Notes: generated from the letters alone by a model not told the origin. A DNA stretch of 64,000 nt from Flavihumibacter profundi (GCF_020076305.1 NZ_JAIQXE010000003.1:124001-188000), one strand, 5' to 3'; numbered from the stretch's first letter, positions 43,185 through 53,623 are shown. Program-made: numbers and translations.

Positions 43185-43200
43185 TAATTCAAACCTTCAG

Positions 43201-43243
43201 AAAAAAACTCCGGGTAATACTTCTGGTTACCCGGAGTTTTTTT
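43201..43243 (+). terminator. Strong Rho-independent terminator
   Basis: A perfect 17-bp stem: AAAAAAACTCCGGGTAA (43201-43217) with TTACCCGGAGTTTTTTT (43227-43243), 9-nt loop. It lies 17 bases past the outer-membrane protein stop codon. Confidence 0.93.
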
Positions 43244-43359
43244 ATATCTCCTGATTTGATTCAGGCTCCATACATTACGGGGAAAACTACAATTAATAAT
43301 GCAAAATATTTACCCCGGCCACAACCGATAATGTAATTCCTGCGTTGACCTACTTGTAT

Positions 43360-43367
43360 TATTTTTG
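43360..43367 (+). promoter_or_regulatory. -7 promoter core TATTTTTG
   Basis: An exact TAnnTTTG match ending 7 nt before the ATG at 43375. The nearest TTG upstream (43345-43347) is only 12 nt away, so the -33 match is poor. Confidence 0.45.
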
Positions 43368-43374
43368 TAGTTCT

Positions 43375-45897
43375 ATGTATTTTAGAAAAAAATGCCTGCT
43401 TCTGGCAGGTATGCTGCTTATATTCCTGATACCATTTCTCGCAAATGCCCAAGGCAAAACCATCAGAGGTTATGTTAAAGACAAACTTAGCGATGAACGG
43501 ATCCCATTTGCATCCTTAAACTTCATTCAATCGCATCATGGCCGCCTGACTGATTCCGTGGGCAGCTTTGTGTTTCATTATGACCAGTGGCCGACGGATA
43601 CTTTAGAAATAACCTATGTTGGCTACCAGGATGTTAAAATTGCCATTGACCCTGAAATGGCAGGCAAACTTAGCAATGATGGTGGTCGCTCGATTGACCT
43701 GGTCATTAGCATGGAAAGGGGAAAAGTAACTTCGGCAGTCATTGTTAAAAGAAAAATTGATAGGGGATACCTGATGTGGAAAAGGATCGTGAAACATAAA
43801 CCCTCAAACGACAGGTACCGGTTTAATTCTTTCACTTACGAACTGTATAACAAGCTGGAGCTAGACCTGAACCGCATCAAAAAGGATAAGCTCAAGGAAT
43901 TAGGCCCTATAAAACCATTTGGCTTTATTTTCGATAACATAGATACTTCAGAAGGCCAGCCATTTCTACCGGTTTATCTCACTGAAACAATTTCAAATTA
44001 TTACTACCAGAAATCACCCTGGCGAACACGTGAAATAATTAAGGGCGTTAAGACCATTGGCATCAACAATGAAAGCATTAGTAAACTACTGGGGGGAACG
44101 GAACAAAATGTCAATGTTTATAACAACTTTATTCCCGTTTTTGACAAACAATATGTAAGTCCGATTAGTGATAACGGTGATGCTTATTACTATTACAAAG
44201 TACTGGACAGCCAGTTTGTTGCAGGTAAGCGACTGATCCATATGCAGTTTATTCCCAAACGTAAAGGTGAAAATACTTTTGACGGTGATTGCTGGGTTCA
44301 TGATACTACCTGGGCCATACAAAAAATGACCCTTAATCTGAGCAAGGAAGCCAACATCAACTTTATAGACAAACTTAGCCTGATCCAGGAATACAAGCAG
44401 ATTAATGACAGCACCTGGTTCCTTGTTAAAGACAAGTTTGTAGCTGACATAGCACCAATTGGAAAAAGCGGGTTTGGTGTAATTGGCCGAAAAACAACTA
44501 CGTATAAAGACATAATAGTTAATGAACAATTTATCAGGGATTCTGTCGCAAGGAACAAAGTGCAATCTGAAATCAGGTTTGCAGACAGCGCAATGGTAAA
44601 AACAGATAGTTACTGGTCCGATTCGAGACATGAAGATTTGTCGAAAAATGAAAAAGCCATCTATGCAATGATCGACACATTGCAAAAAATGCCGCTGTTC
44701 CAACGTTATGTAACCACCATCAATTTCCTGGCTACCGGTTACCGGAATGTGGGCAATTTTGAAATAGGTCCCTGGTATAACTGGTTCACAGGGAATGTTT
44801 GGGAAGGGTTCAGGATGAGATTTGATCTAGGCACCAATACAAAATTCAATAAAGACCTTTACCTGCATGGTTATATTGCCTATGGTTTTGGCGATCAGGC
44901 ATTCAAGGGCAAACTGGAAGCAAAATACCTTATCAACCGTTCACCACGTTCGTATATACATGTCAGTTTTACAAAAGACCTCGACAATGGCCAGGTGTAT
45001 TATGACGACATTAGTACAGACAATATTTTTGCACTTGCAATCCGTAAACAGGGCATCCCTATCAAATTTATGCAGGTACAGGAAGCCAAATTTGAATATT
45101 TCAAGGAGTGGTCACCTGGCATATCAGCAACCTTTATGGGTATTCAGAAAAAGTATGATCCTTTATACAATCTGCCCCCAAAGGAGTTATTTGAAGATGG
45201 GGCTAAAGGCGATGCGCTTAACAATTTCGAATTAGGTGTACGGTTACGATTCGGTTATAATGAAAAATTCTATGAAACCAATTTTAACCGTTTCAGTTTG
45301 GGAAGCCCATACCCTATCGTTGAACTGCTATATGCAAGAGGGATCCCGGGCATATTTGGCAGCAGCTACCAATACAATAAAATTTACCTGAGCATATCAG
45401 ATTATTTAAAAATTGCGCCACTCGGAAGCCTGTATTATAATGTTTTTGGAGGAAAGGTATCCGGGACCCTGCCATACATGTTGCTGAATGTTATTCCGGG
45501 TAATGAAATTTATTATTACAACAAATACGCATTCAACCTGATGGCCAGGTGGGAGTATATTGGTGACCGGTATGCGGGATTCAATATTGAGCACAATTTT
45601 GGAAATGGCCTGTTTAAATATATTTCTATAACAAGGAAGCTTAAATTCCGCCAGTTCTGGAGCGCGAAAGGCATAAGTACGGGAATAACAGAAGCCAATA
45701 AAACCCTCAATTTTAATAACCCCTATAACCAGTTCAAAGACCTGAACGGGAAACTATACCTTGAACTCGGAACAGGGGTGGATAATATCTTTAAAGTTTT
45801 CAGGCTTGACTTCGTTTGGCGTGTTTTACCAACCCCGTTACCCGAAGCAAAAGTGAGTCGCTTTGGTATATTCGGCAGTTTCAGGCTGGCATTCTGA
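43375..45897 (+). CDS. DUF5686 and carboxypeptidase-regulatory-like domain protein
   Basis: An 840-aa exported protein. The signal peptide ends 'FLANAQ'. It continues with a carboxypeptidase D regulatory-like domain ('[19 protein letters not shown]' in style), as in TonB-linked outer-membrane proteins, then a long DUF5686-type body with '[45 protein letters not shown]'-like strands typical of a C-terminal beta-barrel, ending in F ('GSFRLAF'). Probably an outer-membrane protein of unknown role. It follows another large outer-membrane protein and precedes glpK. Start ATG 43375. Confidence 0.78.
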   Translation: MYFRKKCLLLAGMLLIFLIPFLANAQGKTIRGYVKDKLSDERIPFASLNFIQSHHGRLTDSVGSFVFHYDQWPTDTLEITYVGYQDVKIAIDPEMAGKLSNDGGRSIDLVISMERGKVTSAVIVKRKIDRGYLMWKRIVKHKPSNDRYRFNSFTYELYNKLELDLNRIKKDKLKELGPIKPFGFIFDNIDTSEGQPFLPVYLTETISNYYYQKSPWRTREIIKGVKTIGINNESISKLLGGTEQNVNVYNNFIPVFDKQYVSPISDNGDAYYYYKVLDSQFVAGKRLIHMQFIPKRKGENTFDGDCWVHDTTWAIQKMTLNLSKEANINFIDKLSLIQEYKQINDSTWFLVKDKFVADIAPIGKSGFGVIGRKTTTYKDIIVNEQFIRDSVARNKVQSEIRFADSAMVKTDSYWSDSRHEDLSKNEKAIYAMIDTLQKMPLFQRYVTTINFLATGYRNVGNFEIGPWYNWFTGNVWEGFRMRFDLGTNTKFNKDLYLHGYIAYGFGDQAFKGKLEAKYLINRSPRSYIHVSFTKDLDNGQVYYDDISTDNIFALAIRKQGIPIKFMQVQEAKFEYFKEWSPGISATFMGIQKKYDPLYNLPPKELFEDGAKGDALNNFELGVRLRFGYNEKFYETNFNRFSLGSPYPIVELLYARGIPGIFGSSYQYNKIYLSISDYLKIAPLGSLYYNVFGGKVSGTLPYMLLNVIPGNEIYYYNKYAFNLMARWEYIGDRYAGFNIEHNFGNGLFKYISITRKLKFRQFWSAKGISTGITEANKTLNFNNPYNQFKDLNGKLYLELGTGVDNIFKVFRLDFVWRVLPTPLPEAKVSRFGIFGSFRLAF

Positions 45898-45944
45898 TAA
45901 TTGAACTGTTTTTTGCTTATCTTAAAAAGCCAAAAATTGCTTGC

Positions 45945-47447
45945 ATGTCAGAAAAATTTATTCTTGCGTTAGACCAGGGTACTACCAGTTCAAGGGCCAT
46001 ACTGTTTGATAAAAACGGTCAGATTTTCCAGGTGGCCCAGAAAGAATTCACACAAATTTACCCACAACCCGGTTGGGTTGAACATGATGCCGAAGAAATT
46101 TGGGCATCACAATTTTCAGTGTTGGCTGAAACACTCGCTAAAGGCGCCATTACCACCGGTGACATTGCTGCAATTGGTATCACCAACCAACGTGAAACCA
46201 CCGTTGTTTGGGAACGCAGCACATCAAGACCTATTTACAACGCAATTGTCTGGCAAGACCGGCGCACAGTTGCCTATTGTGACAGGCTGAAAGAAGAAGG
46301 CTGGGGACCCACCATCCAGGAAAAAACAGGCCTGTTGGCCGATGCCTATTTTTCAGCCACTAAATTGAAATGGATCCTGGATAATGTATCCGGAGCCAGG
46401 GAAAAAGCGGTAAAAGGCGAACTGGCTTTTGGCACTATTGATTCCTGGTTGTCCTGGAAACTGACTAACGGTAAGGTTCACGTTACAGATGCATCCAATG
46501 CATCCCGTACAATGCTTATGAATATACATACAGGCGAATGGGATACAGACCTGCTGAAGTTATTTGATATCCCGGCATCAGTATTGCCTGAAATTATCCA
46601 AAGCAGCCGGGTTTACGGGGTAACTGAAACTGTTGTAAAAAATGCCAACATTCCCCTTGCAGGAATTGCAGGTGACCAGCAGGCTGCACTATTTGGCCAG
46701 CAGTGTACCCAACCGGGAATGGTTAAAAATACTTATGGCACAGGTTGCTTCATGTTGATGCATACCGGTGTGAAAGCTGTTAAAAGTTCTAATAACCTGC
46801 TCACTACTATTGCCTGGAAAATCAATAACCGTATTGAATATGCTGTTGAAGGCAGCATATTTATTGGCGGTGCGGTAGTACAGTGGCTTCGTGATGGATT
46901 GCATATGATCCGCTCCTCGGCAGATATAGAAGATATAGCTTTATCTGCAGGTGATAATAACGGGGTGTACATGGTACCTGCATTTGCGGGACTTGGTGCG
47001 CCTCACTGGAACCAGCATGCACGTGGTAGCGTATTTGGGTTAACCAGGGGTACTAAAACCGCCCATATAGCCAGGGCTTGCCTTGAAAGCATCGCCTATC
47101 AAACTATGGATGTGCTGAAAGCTATGGAATCTGACGCAGGCCTTCCTATCAAAGAGCTCAGGGTTGATGGCGGTGCAACCATTAATAACCTGCTCATGCA
47201 ATTCCAGTGCGACCTGCTGCAGGTTCCTGTAATACGCCCTGTTGTTTATGAAACTACAGCACTTGGTGCGGCATACCTGGCGGGGCTGGGTGTAGGTTAT
47301 TGGGATACAGTTTCAGATATCCAGCAACAATGGAAAGCCGACAAAATTTTCCAACCTCAACACAGTGCGGATGACATGAAGCCACTGATTAAAGGCTGGA
47401 ACAGGGCTATTAAAGCCAGTATTGCCTGGGCAAATGATACCGAATAA
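45945..47447 (+). CDS. glpK: Glycerol kinase
   Basis: Phosphorylates glycerol to glycerol 3-phosphate with ATP. The 500-aa length is normal. The FGGY fold starts with '[14 protein letters not shown]', and the substrate site is built by '[11 protein letters not shown]', 'WQDRRT' and '[10 protein letters not shown]', with the C-terminal ATP-binding '[14 protein letters not shown]' segment. Start at ATG 45945; a long open frame upstream overlaps the previous gene and is not credible. First gene of glpK-glpD-glpF. Confidence 0.96.
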   Translation: MSEKFILALDQGTTSSRAILFDKNGQIFQVAQKEFTQIYPQPGWVEHDAEEIWASQFSVLAETLAKGAITTGDIAAIGITNQRETTVVWERSTSRPIYNAIVWQDRRTVAYCDRLKEEGWGPTIQEKTGLLADAYFSATKLKWILDNVSGAREKAVKGELAFGTIDSWLSWKLTNGKVHVTDASNASRTMLMNIHTGEWDTDLLKLFDIPASVLPEIIQSSRVYGVTETVVKNANIPLAGIAGDQQAALFGQQCTQPGMVKNTYGTGCFMLMHTGVKAVKSSNNLLTTIAWKINNRIEYAVEGSIFIGGAVVQWLRDGLHMIRSSADIEDIALSAGDNNGVYMVPAFAGLGAPHWNQHARGSVFGLTRGTKTAHIARACLESIAYQTMDVLKAMESDAGLPIKELRVDGGATINNLLMQFQCDLLQVPVIRPVVYETTALGAAYLAGLGVGYWDTVSDIQQQWKADKIFQPQHSADDMKPLIKGWNRAIKASIAWANDTE

Positions 47448-47512
47448 AAATACACAGGTAATTTTAAATTAAAGCGCCCAACCTTTGTGCGAATTTCCTT
47501 TATCTTAACTAT

Positions 47513-49069
47513 ATGAATCGTTCTCAAATGATCACCGCCCTGCAAGCCCAAAATAATTGGGATGTATGCATTGTAGGTGGTGGTGCAACAGGTTTGGGTA
47601 TTGCAATTGATGCCGCATCAAGAGGTTACTCAACCTTGCTTATCGAACAATTTGATTTTGCCAAGGGCACATCCTCGCGTTCTACAAAACTCGTTCATGG
47701 TGGCGTAAGGTACCTGCAGCAGGGCAATGTGAAACTGGTCATGGAAGCGCTGAAAGAACGCGGATTGCTGAGGAAAAATGCGCCACACCTGGTAAAGAAC
47801 CAATCCTTTTTATTGCCAAATTATAAATGGTGGGAAGGCCCGTTCTATGGTATCGGGTTAAAAATTTATGACTGGATGGCCGGAAAACTTGGACTCGGCC
47901 CTTCCCTGATCCTGTCCCGTGAAGAAGCTTTAAAACATGCACCCACATTGAATCCTGAAGGATTAAAAGGTGGGGTCCTTTATCACGATGGGCAGTTTGA
48001 CGATGCCCGCCTGGCAATAAACCTGGCGCAAACTGCAGCAGAACAAAAAGGCGTATTACTCAATTATCTCAAAGCCAACAGCCTTATTAAAATCGATGGA
48101 AAAGTCACCGGCATAAAAGCAACTGATCAACTAGATGGCAGGGAATATACCATCAATGCTAAAATAGTCATCAACGCAACAGGCATATTCACAGACATCC
48201 TCAGGAAAGATGACGACCCTGGCAAAGCTCCCGTACTTGCTCTTAGCCAAGGTACACACCTGGTGGTTGACCAGTCTTTCCTGCCCGGTGATACCGCTAT
48301 CATGATCCCCGAAACATCAGACGGCAGGGTCTTATTCGCCGTTCCCTGGCACCAGCAACTGATCATTGGCACTACTGATGTTCCTGTAAACACACCTACT
48401 GCAGAACCGGTGCCGCAAGCAGAGGAAATCAGTTTTATACTGGAACATATCGGGCAATACCTGGCGAAACATCCAAAAAAGGAAGACATCAAATCGGTGT
48501 TCTCCGGGCTTCGGCCCCTGGTAAGAGGAAACGCTTCCAGTACAGCCGCGTTATCCCGTGACCACTATATAGAAGTTAGCGAAAGCGGTTTGATCAGCAT
48601 TACTGGTGGCAAATGGACTACCTACCGCAAAATGGCGGAAGACGCCGTTAACATTGCCATCCGGCAACAAAAAATCCCTGACAGGCCCTGTATCACCGAA
48701 GGACTTCCAATACATGGCGCAATGACTGTAAAATCTTACAGTGAACCTGGTTATTATTACGGAACAGACCTTCTGAAAATAAAGCAATTGGAATTAAACC
48801 AACCTGAACTGTCCGAAAAAATACATGAGCGATTGCCCTATACAAAGGCAACAATTGTGTGGGCAGCAAGGGAAGAAATGTGTATGACCGTAGACGATGC
48901 ACTATCCAGAAGAACAAGGGCCATCCTATTAGATGCCGCTGCCGCTATTGAAGCAACGCCGGTAGTCGCCCATCTTCTTGCTACCGAATATGGATATACG
49001 AAACAATGGGAAGATGAACAGGTTGCAGCTTTTCAATCGATCGCACAAAACTACCTGCCCAGCAAATAA
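47513..49069 (+). CDS. glpD: Aerobic glycerol-3-phosphate dehydrogenase
   Basis: A membrane-associated flavoprotein oxidising glycerol 3-phosphate to dihydroxyacetone phosphate and feeding electrons to quinone. At 518 aa it has normal length. The FAD Rossmann motif is 'VGGGATGLGIAIDA' near residue 22, followed by 'GTSSRSTKLVHGGVRYL', the family signature; 'GGKWTTYRKMAED' lies near the end of the DAO fold, and a C-terminal helical domain follows. It lies 65 bp downstream of glpK. Confidence 0.95.
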   Translation: MNRSQMITALQAQNNWDVCIVGGGATGLGIAIDAASRGYSTLLIEQFDFAKGTSSRSTKLVHGGVRYLQQGNVKLVMEALKERGLLRKNAPHLVKNQSFLLPNYKWWEGPFYGIGLKIYDWMAGKLGLGPSLILSREEALKHAPTLNPEGLKGGVLYHDGQFDDARLAINLAQTAAEQKGVLLNYLKANSLIKIDGKVTGIKATDQLDGREYTINAKIVINATGIFTDILRKDDDPGKAPVLALSQGTHLVVDQSFLPGDTAIMIPETSDGRVLFAVPWHQQLIIGTTDVPVNTPTAEPVPQAEEISFILEHIGQYLAKHPKKEDIKSVFSGLRPLVRGNASSTAALSRDHYIEVSESGLISITGGKWTTYRKMAEDAVNIAIRQQKIPDRPCITEGLPIHGAMTVKSYSEPGYYYGTDLLKIKQLELNQPELSEKIHERLPYTKATIVWAAREEMCMTVDDALSRRTRAILLDAAAAIEATPVVAHLLATEYGYTKQWEDEQVAAFQSIAQNYLPSK

Positions 49070-49088
49070 ATAAATAAACCAAACTGAT

Positions 49089-49799
49089 ATGATGAATCCT
49101 TACCTGGCAGAATTTATTGGTACTGCCATTTTGATTGCCCTTGGAAACGGTGTGGTGGCTAATGTTGTGCTGAACAGGACCAAAGGATATAGCAGCGGAT
49201 GGATCGTGATCTGTTTCGGGTGGGCTATGGCTGTTTTTGTAGGTGTTTTTACCGTGGCAAAATTCAGCGGTGCACACCTGAACCCGGCAGTATCCATCGC
49301 CCTTGCCCTTACAGGTAAATTCCCATGGTCTGAGGTCCTGTTTTATTCGCTGGCCCAAATAGCAGGCGCATTTGCCGGGTCTGTACTTGTTTGGATTATG
49401 TATCATTCCCATTTTGAAAGTACCGAGGATGCTGATACAAAACTGGCTGCTTTTGGAACGGGTCCGGCTATACGGAAACCTTTCAACAACCTGCTAACCG
49501 AAACCATCGCTACTGCTATTTTCCTGATTTGCATATTATTCAAAATCGGTCCAACAAATAGCCTTGGTGCTTTGGATGCGCTGCCCGTTGCTTTGCTGGT
49601 GCTGGCAGTTGGACTTTCTTTTGGTGGACCAACAGGTTATGCCATTAACCCGGCCCGCGATTTTGGCCCCAGGCTGGCACACGCTATCTTACCGATTTCC
49701 AAAAAAGGAAGCAGCGATTGGTCCTATGCCTGGGTACCAATAGTTGGACCTGTTTTAGGAGCGCTTATTGCTGCCCTCATTTATAATTCCTTACAATAA
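49089..49799 (+). CDS. glpF: Glycerol facilitator (aquaglyceroporin)
   Basis: A 236-aa six-helix channel of the MIP family that lets glycerol diffuse into the cell. Both NPA boxes are visible: 'HLNPAVSIAL' (first half) and 'GYAINPARDFGPR' (second half; the Asp after NPAR is a marker of glycerol-type channels). Two adjacent ATG codons (49089, 49092) could serve as start. It is 19 bp after glpD and 9 bp before the RidA-like gene. Confidence 0.94.
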   Translation: MMNPYLAEFIGTAILIALGNGVVANVVLNRTKGYSSGWIVICFGWAMAVFVGVFTVAKFSGAHLNPAVSIALALTGKFPWSEVLFYSLAQIAGAFAGSVLVWIMYHSHFESTEDADTKLAAFGTGPAIRKPFNNLLTETIATAIFLICILFKIGPTNSLGALDALPVALLVLAVGLSFGGPTGYAINPARDFGPRLAHAILPISKKGSSDWSYAWVPIVGPVLGALIAALIYNSLQ

Positions 49800-49808
49800 A
49801 ACCTGGTT

Positions 49809-50321
49809 ATGAAATATATACTGTTTTTAATTTTCGGTTGCGCATCATTGGTAGCTAGCGCCCAGGATGCCGAGTCCAACCTTGTTAAACTTGGCATTAA
49901 GCTTCCGGTGCCCCAAAAGCCAGTAGCGAACTATGTAAATGTGGTACAAACAGGCAAGTTGTTATACTTGTCGGGAAAGGGACCAACCCGGGAAGATGGC
50001 ACAAATATTACCGGCAAACTTGGTAAGGAACTTACTATTGAGGAAGGATATGCAGCTGCAAAATTAGTAGCCATCAACCACCTTGCTGTATTAAAAGATT
50101 ACCTGGGCGACCTTAACAAAGTGAAAAGAGTGGTGAAGGTTTTAGGCATGGTTAATTGTGAAAGCAATTTCACCGACCAGCCGAAAGTTATCAATGGCTA
50201 TTCAGACATGATGGTCGCGGTATTTGGGGAAAAGGGTAAACATGCCCGGTCTGCCGTTGGCATGAATGCATTGCCGAGTAATATTGCGGTTGAAGTGGAA
50301 CTGATTGTTGAGATTGAATGA
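49809..50321 (+). CDS. Exported RidA/YjgF-like protein
   Basis: A 170-aa RidA-superfamily protein with an N-terminal signal peptide ('FLIFGCASLVASAQD'), unlike the cytosolic enamine/imine deaminases of ~130 aa. The fold markers are 'LLYLSGKGPTREDGT', 'EEGYAAAKLVAINHLAVLK' and the C-terminal 'ARSAVGMNALPSNIAVEVELI', which includes the arginine used in catalysis by active RidA proteins. It is attached to the glycerol operon. Its role in the periplasm is unclear. Confidence 0.82.
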   Translation: MKYILFLIFGCASLVASAQDAESNLVKLGIKLPVPQKPVANYVNVVQTGKLLYLSGKGPTREDGTNITGKLGKELTIEEGYAAAKLVAINHLAVLKDYLGDLNKVKRVVKVLGMVNCESNFTDQPKVINGYSDMMVAVFGEKGKHARSAVGMNALPSNIAVEVELIVEIE

Positions 50322-50332
50322 CCTGGTCCTTC

Positions 50333-51508
50333 CTAACCAAGAGACTCAATAATTATTTTACAAGCCTGCCTGATTTCCTTTTTCGTAATCGTAAGGGGCG
50401 GTGCAATACGCATGCAGTTTGCAGCAAAAAGGAACCAATCAGTTAAAATCCCTTTTTTTATACATCTGTCGATGGCGTTCTTATTCGTCTCAAAACTATC
50501 AAATTCAATGGCAATGAGAAGTCCACGGGATCGTACAGATTTTATAGCAGGATGATGCAGCAATTGCCTGAAAAGGATTTCCTTTTCGGCTACTGAATCT
50601 ACAAGATTATTTTTAAGCAAAACTTTCATTGCTGCCATTCCTGCAGCACAACTAACCGGGTGGCCCCCGAAAGTGGTGATATGCCCCAATACCGGATCAG
50701 CACTAAAACTATCCATGATCTTTTTGTTGGCCACAAATGCGCCCATGGGCATTCCGCCACCAAGGGCCTTTCCCAATAAAACAATATCCGGAACAATACC
50801 AAATGCATCGAAACCCCACAGGTGACCAGTTCTGCCAAAGCCTGTCTGGATTTCATCCATAATTAGCAGGGTACCGGTTTCCATACAGCGTTTGCGCAGA
50901 GCCGTTAGCCAATTTTTAGATGGGGCATGCACCCCCCTTTCTGCCTGAATTGTTTCCATTATTACACAGGCTGTGTCGGAGGTAATATGCTCCATCACAG
51001 CCGGGTCGTTATAATCGAGGTGTAAAATTCCAGGCAATAAAGGGCGATAGGCATTGCGCCAGTATTCATCGCCCATAATACTTAGTGCGCCCTGGGTTGA
51101 CCCATGGTAAGATTGCTTAAACGCAATCATATTGGTCCTACCTGTATATCTTTTCGCCAGTTTCATGGCACCTTCCGTGGCTTCGGCGCCGGAATTGGTA
51201 AAGTATACGCAATTCAGTGAAGCAGGGAGATGCTCCGTTAACAGTTTGGCATACTGCACCTGCGGCGTTTCCACAAACTCGCCATAAACCAACAGGTGGA
51301 GGTACCGCTCCGACTGGTTCCTGACAGCTTTGATCACTTTTGGATGGCAATGGCCCACATTGCAAACACTAATACCGGCTATCAGGTCCATATAAGTTTT
51401 TCCCTTCCGGTCTGTGAGAAAAACGCCCTTAGCTTTAACAATTTCAAGGGCAAGGGGTGCAGGCGAGGTTTGGGCAATATGTTTTAAAAATACCTGGCGC
51501 TGATTCAT
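50333..51508 (-). CDS. Class III aminotransferase (PLP)
   Basis: A 391-aa fold-type I aminotransferase of the ornithine/acetylornithine/4-aminobutyrate group. The PLP site is clear: 'FTNSGAEATEGAMKLAK', 'MDEIQTGFGRTG' and the Schiff-base lysine in 'LLGKALGGGMPMGAF'. The amino donor cannot be told from sequence. The start is ATG 51508 ('MNQRQVFLKHI'); in-frame ATGs at 51517 and 51556 would add up to 16 residues. Converges with the RidA-like gene and diverges from the gamma-CA gene. Confidence 0.88.
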   Translation of the reverse strand: MNQRQVFLKHIAQTSPAPLALEIVKAKGVFLTDRKGKTYMDLIAGISVCNVGHCHPKVIKAVRNQSERYLHLLVYGEFVETPQVQYAKLLTEHLPASLNCVYFTNSGAEATEGAMKLAKRYTGRTNMIAFKQSYHGSTQGALSIMGDEYWRNAYRPLLPGILHLDYNDPAVMEHITSDTACVIMETIQAERGVHAPSKNWLTALRKRCMETGTLLIMDEIQTGFGRTGHLWGFDAFGIVPDIVLLGKALGGGMPMGAFVANKKIMDSFSADPVLGHITTFGGHPVSCAAGMAAMKVLLKNNLVDSVAEKEILFRQLLHHPAIKSVRSRGLLIAIEFDSFETNKNAIDRCIKKGILTDWFLFAANCMRIAPPLTITKKEIRQACKIIIESLG

Positions 51509-51576
51509 AAAAACCATTGTTTCGGCAAAGATGCTGATATTTGTTGGGGCATTCATATCAATTTATACGCTGATTT

Positions 51577-52101
51577 ATGGCTTTAATTCTCCATGTTGAA
51601 GGTACTTTCCCAAAATTTGGGACAGACTGTTTTTTAGCACCGAATGCAACAATTGTCGGAGATGTGATTGCCGGAAATGATTGCAGTTTCTGGTTCAATG
51701 CTGTCGTTCGGGGAGACGTGAACAGCATCAGGATGGGGAACAAGGTGAATGTTCAGGATGGCGCGGTAATTCATGCAACTTTCGGCAAAACAAAAACCAT
51801 AATAGGCAACAACGTTTCAATTGGCCATAATGCCATTGTTCACGGCTGTACCCTACATGACGATGTATTAATTGGCATGGGGTCCATCATTATGGATAAT
51901 GCCGTAGTACATAGCAATACTATCATTGCGGCAGGTGCCGTTGTATTGGAAGGTACCATTTGCGAAGCCTGCAGTATCTATGCCGGGGTACCTGCAAAAA
52001 AGGTAAAAGATATCTCTGAAGCCATGATTCACGGCGAAATCGACCGGATCGCCAATAATTATATCCGGTATTCAGGCTGGTTTAAGGACCAGATCAGTTA
52101 A
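51577..52101 (+). CDS. Gamma-carbonic anhydrase-like hexapeptide protein
   Basis: A 174-aa left-handed beta-helix protein of the YrdA/PaaY/CamH class. Hexapeptide repeats run through 'IVGDVIAGNDCSFWFNAVVRGD' -type turns to 'GVPAKKVKDIS'. The three zinc-histidine positions are present: H in 'AVIHATFGK', H in 'SIGHNAIVHG' (two). Carbonic anhydrase activity is possible, but many members are acyltransferase-like or have unknown substrates. Trimeric assembly is expected. Confidence 0.85.
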   Translation: MALILHVEGTFPKFGTDCFLAPNATIVGDVIAGNDCSFWFNAVVRGDVNSIRMGNKVNVQDGAVIHATFGKTKTIIGNNVSIGHNAIVHGCTLHDDVLIGMGSIIMDNAVVHSNTIIAAGAVVLEGTICEACSIYAGVPAKKVKDISEAMIHGEIDRIANNYIRYSGWFKDQIS

Positions 52102-52149
52102 TCTGGCATAATATTTTCCTATTTCCAACGTTATAAATAAAATCGTGTT

Positions 52150-52323
52150 ATGAGATTTGTCCGTACAGGTTTCACCCTTCTTTCTGTACTCGCTATTCTT
52201 GGCATGGCTTCCTGTAGTGCCATGAAACCAAAATCCGGTTGCCCCAGCAATGGTAAGAACGTTGGTGCAGAGCGGATTCTGAGTGGAGAAAAAGTGCCAA
52301 AAGCGAAGAAGTTTAAAGCCTGA
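52150..52323 (+). CDS. Micro-lipoprotein, 57 aa
   Basis: A short but well-formed gene with ATG 52150 and TGA 52321-52323. The product has a basic N-terminus, a hydrophobic core ('FTLLSVLAILG') and lipobox 'MASC' (lipid Cys 22), leaving a 36-residue mature basic peptide with one more cysteine (C31, in 'SGCPSNGKN') and the tail 'GEKVPKAKKFKA'. It lies 48 bp after the gamma-CA gene and 32 bp before the next gene. Function unknown; the 'GCPSNGKNVGAE' pattern looks like a conserved Chitinophagaceae family. Confidence 0.65.
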   Translation: MRFVRTGFTLLSVLAILGMASCSAMKPKSGCPSNGKNVGAERILSGEKVPKAKKFKA

Positions 52324-52355
52324 ACGCCCGATTCTGTTACTTAAATCCTACCCAT

Positions 52356-52688
52356 ATGTGTCCAGTACTCCATACCCATGACGGTTTCACCGAAGCTGTG
52401 ATTGATGAAGATGGTGGCCTGAAAAGATTTTATGAAGTGGCCAACCTTTTAACGGATGAACTGAAAGTTCGGTTTAACAACAAACTCGATGATTTTGACT
52501 CCCTGATCTGGGATTTCAGCTACAAAGGCCATCCCCTTAGTCTGCATTATAATATTTATACAGGAATTTGCCTTTATCCAAAGCAGGTGCAAAAGGCTAT
52601 TCCTCGCGATAACAAAGCTGTTGCAGAAGTTGCACAATTTCTTGAATCTAAATTATTGATCAATACCGCCAGGAAGTATATATCCTAA
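52356..52688 (+). CDS. Hypothetical protein, 110 aa
   Basis: A small soluble acidic-to-neutral protein with no signal peptide or membrane segment. Mixed alpha/beta: 'DDFDSLIWDFSYKGHPLSLHYNIYTG' -like strands, followed by helices ('NKAVAEVAQFLESKLLINT'). I do not recognise a family motif. It follows the micro-lipoprotein and its last 4 bases overlap the converging rsgA gene. Confidence 0.7.
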   Translation: MCPVLHTHDGFTEAVIDEDGGLKRFYEVANLLTDELKVRFNNKLDDFDSLIWDFSYKGHPLSLHYNIYTGICLYPKQVQKAIPRDNKAVAEVAQFLESKLLINTARKYIS

Positions 52689-53623
52689 AATTTCCTTTCA
52701 TCTATTGAATCAAGTATCGTACAATAACTGACATACCGGTCGATATGAATCTTGCCCTCATTAACGGCTTCTTTCACAGCGCAACCGGGTTCATTCATAT
52801 GCAGGCAATTATTAAACTGGCAATCACTGAGCAGCTTACGCATTTCAGGATAATAATGTGATAATTCCTGTTTGCTTATACCCACCAGTCCGAGTTCCCT
52901 GATCCCGGGGGTATCAATGATACTTCCACCACCCGGCAAGTCAAACATTTCTGCAAAAGTTGTAGTGTGTAAACCCTTTCCGCTCCAACCGCTTACTTCC
53001 TGGGTCCTCAGGGCCATTTCGGGAAAAACAGCGTTAATGAAAGTTGATTTACCCACACCTGAATGACCACTGATCAGCGTCGTTTTATCTTTCAGGATTT
53101 TCTTCAAATCATCAATACCCTGCCCATTCTTTACACTTACCAGGGCAACGGTATAGCCGATTTGGGTAAACATCTCCTCCCATTCGGCATATTTCTCCAA
53201 TTCCTTTTCCCGGTATAAATCGGCCTTATTAAATACGATAATTGCAGGGATATGATAAGCTTCTGCGGTTATTAGAAAGCGATCTATAAAACCGAGTGAG
53301 GTACGGGGCTCGCGAAGCGTTACAAACAACAAGGCCTGGTCAAGATTGGAGGCGATAATATGATGCTGCACCTTCCGGTGAGGTGAAACCCTGGCGATAT
53401 AATTTTTACGGTCGTATATCTGTGTAATGGTAACCGTACTTTCCCCTTCATTCTCCATTTCAACTTCTACCCAGTCGCCTACAGCAATTGGATTGGTAGA
53501 TGTTATATCATCAATTTTAAGAACACCTTTTATACGTCCATTATATTGCCTGCCAGCACTATCTTTCAGGATATACCAGCTTCCGGTCGATTTATAAACT
53601 CTTGCTTTTATCTTACCACCCAT
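52685..53623 (-). CDS. rsgA: Ribosome small-subunit GTPase RsgA
   Basis: A circularly permuted GTPase that checks late 30S ribosome assembly. At 312 aa it is typical. An OB-fold precedes the G domain; the permuted order puts G4 ('VFNKADL') before G1 ('GHSGVGKSTFIN') and G3 ('DTPGIRELGL'). The C-terminal zinc knuckle is 'CQFNNCLHMNEPGC' (Cys-x4-Cys-x-His-x5-Cys). The start is ATG 53623. Converges with the small hypothetical gene. Confidence 0.95.
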   Translation of the reverse strand: MGGKIKARVYKSTGSWYILKDSAGRQYNGRIKGVLKIDDITSTNPIAVGDWVEVEMENEGESTVTITQIYDRKNYIARVSPHRKVQHHIIASNLDQALLFVTLREPRTSLGFIDRFLITAEAYHIPAIIVFNKADLYREKELEKYAEWEEMFTQIGYTVALVSVKNGQGIDDLKKILKDKTTLISGHSGVGKSTFINAVFPEMALRTQEVSGWSGKGLHTTTFAEMFDLPGGGSIIDTPGIRELGLVGISKQELSHYYPEMRKLLSDCQFNNCLHMNEPGCAVKEAVNEGKIHIDRYVSYCTILDSIDERKF

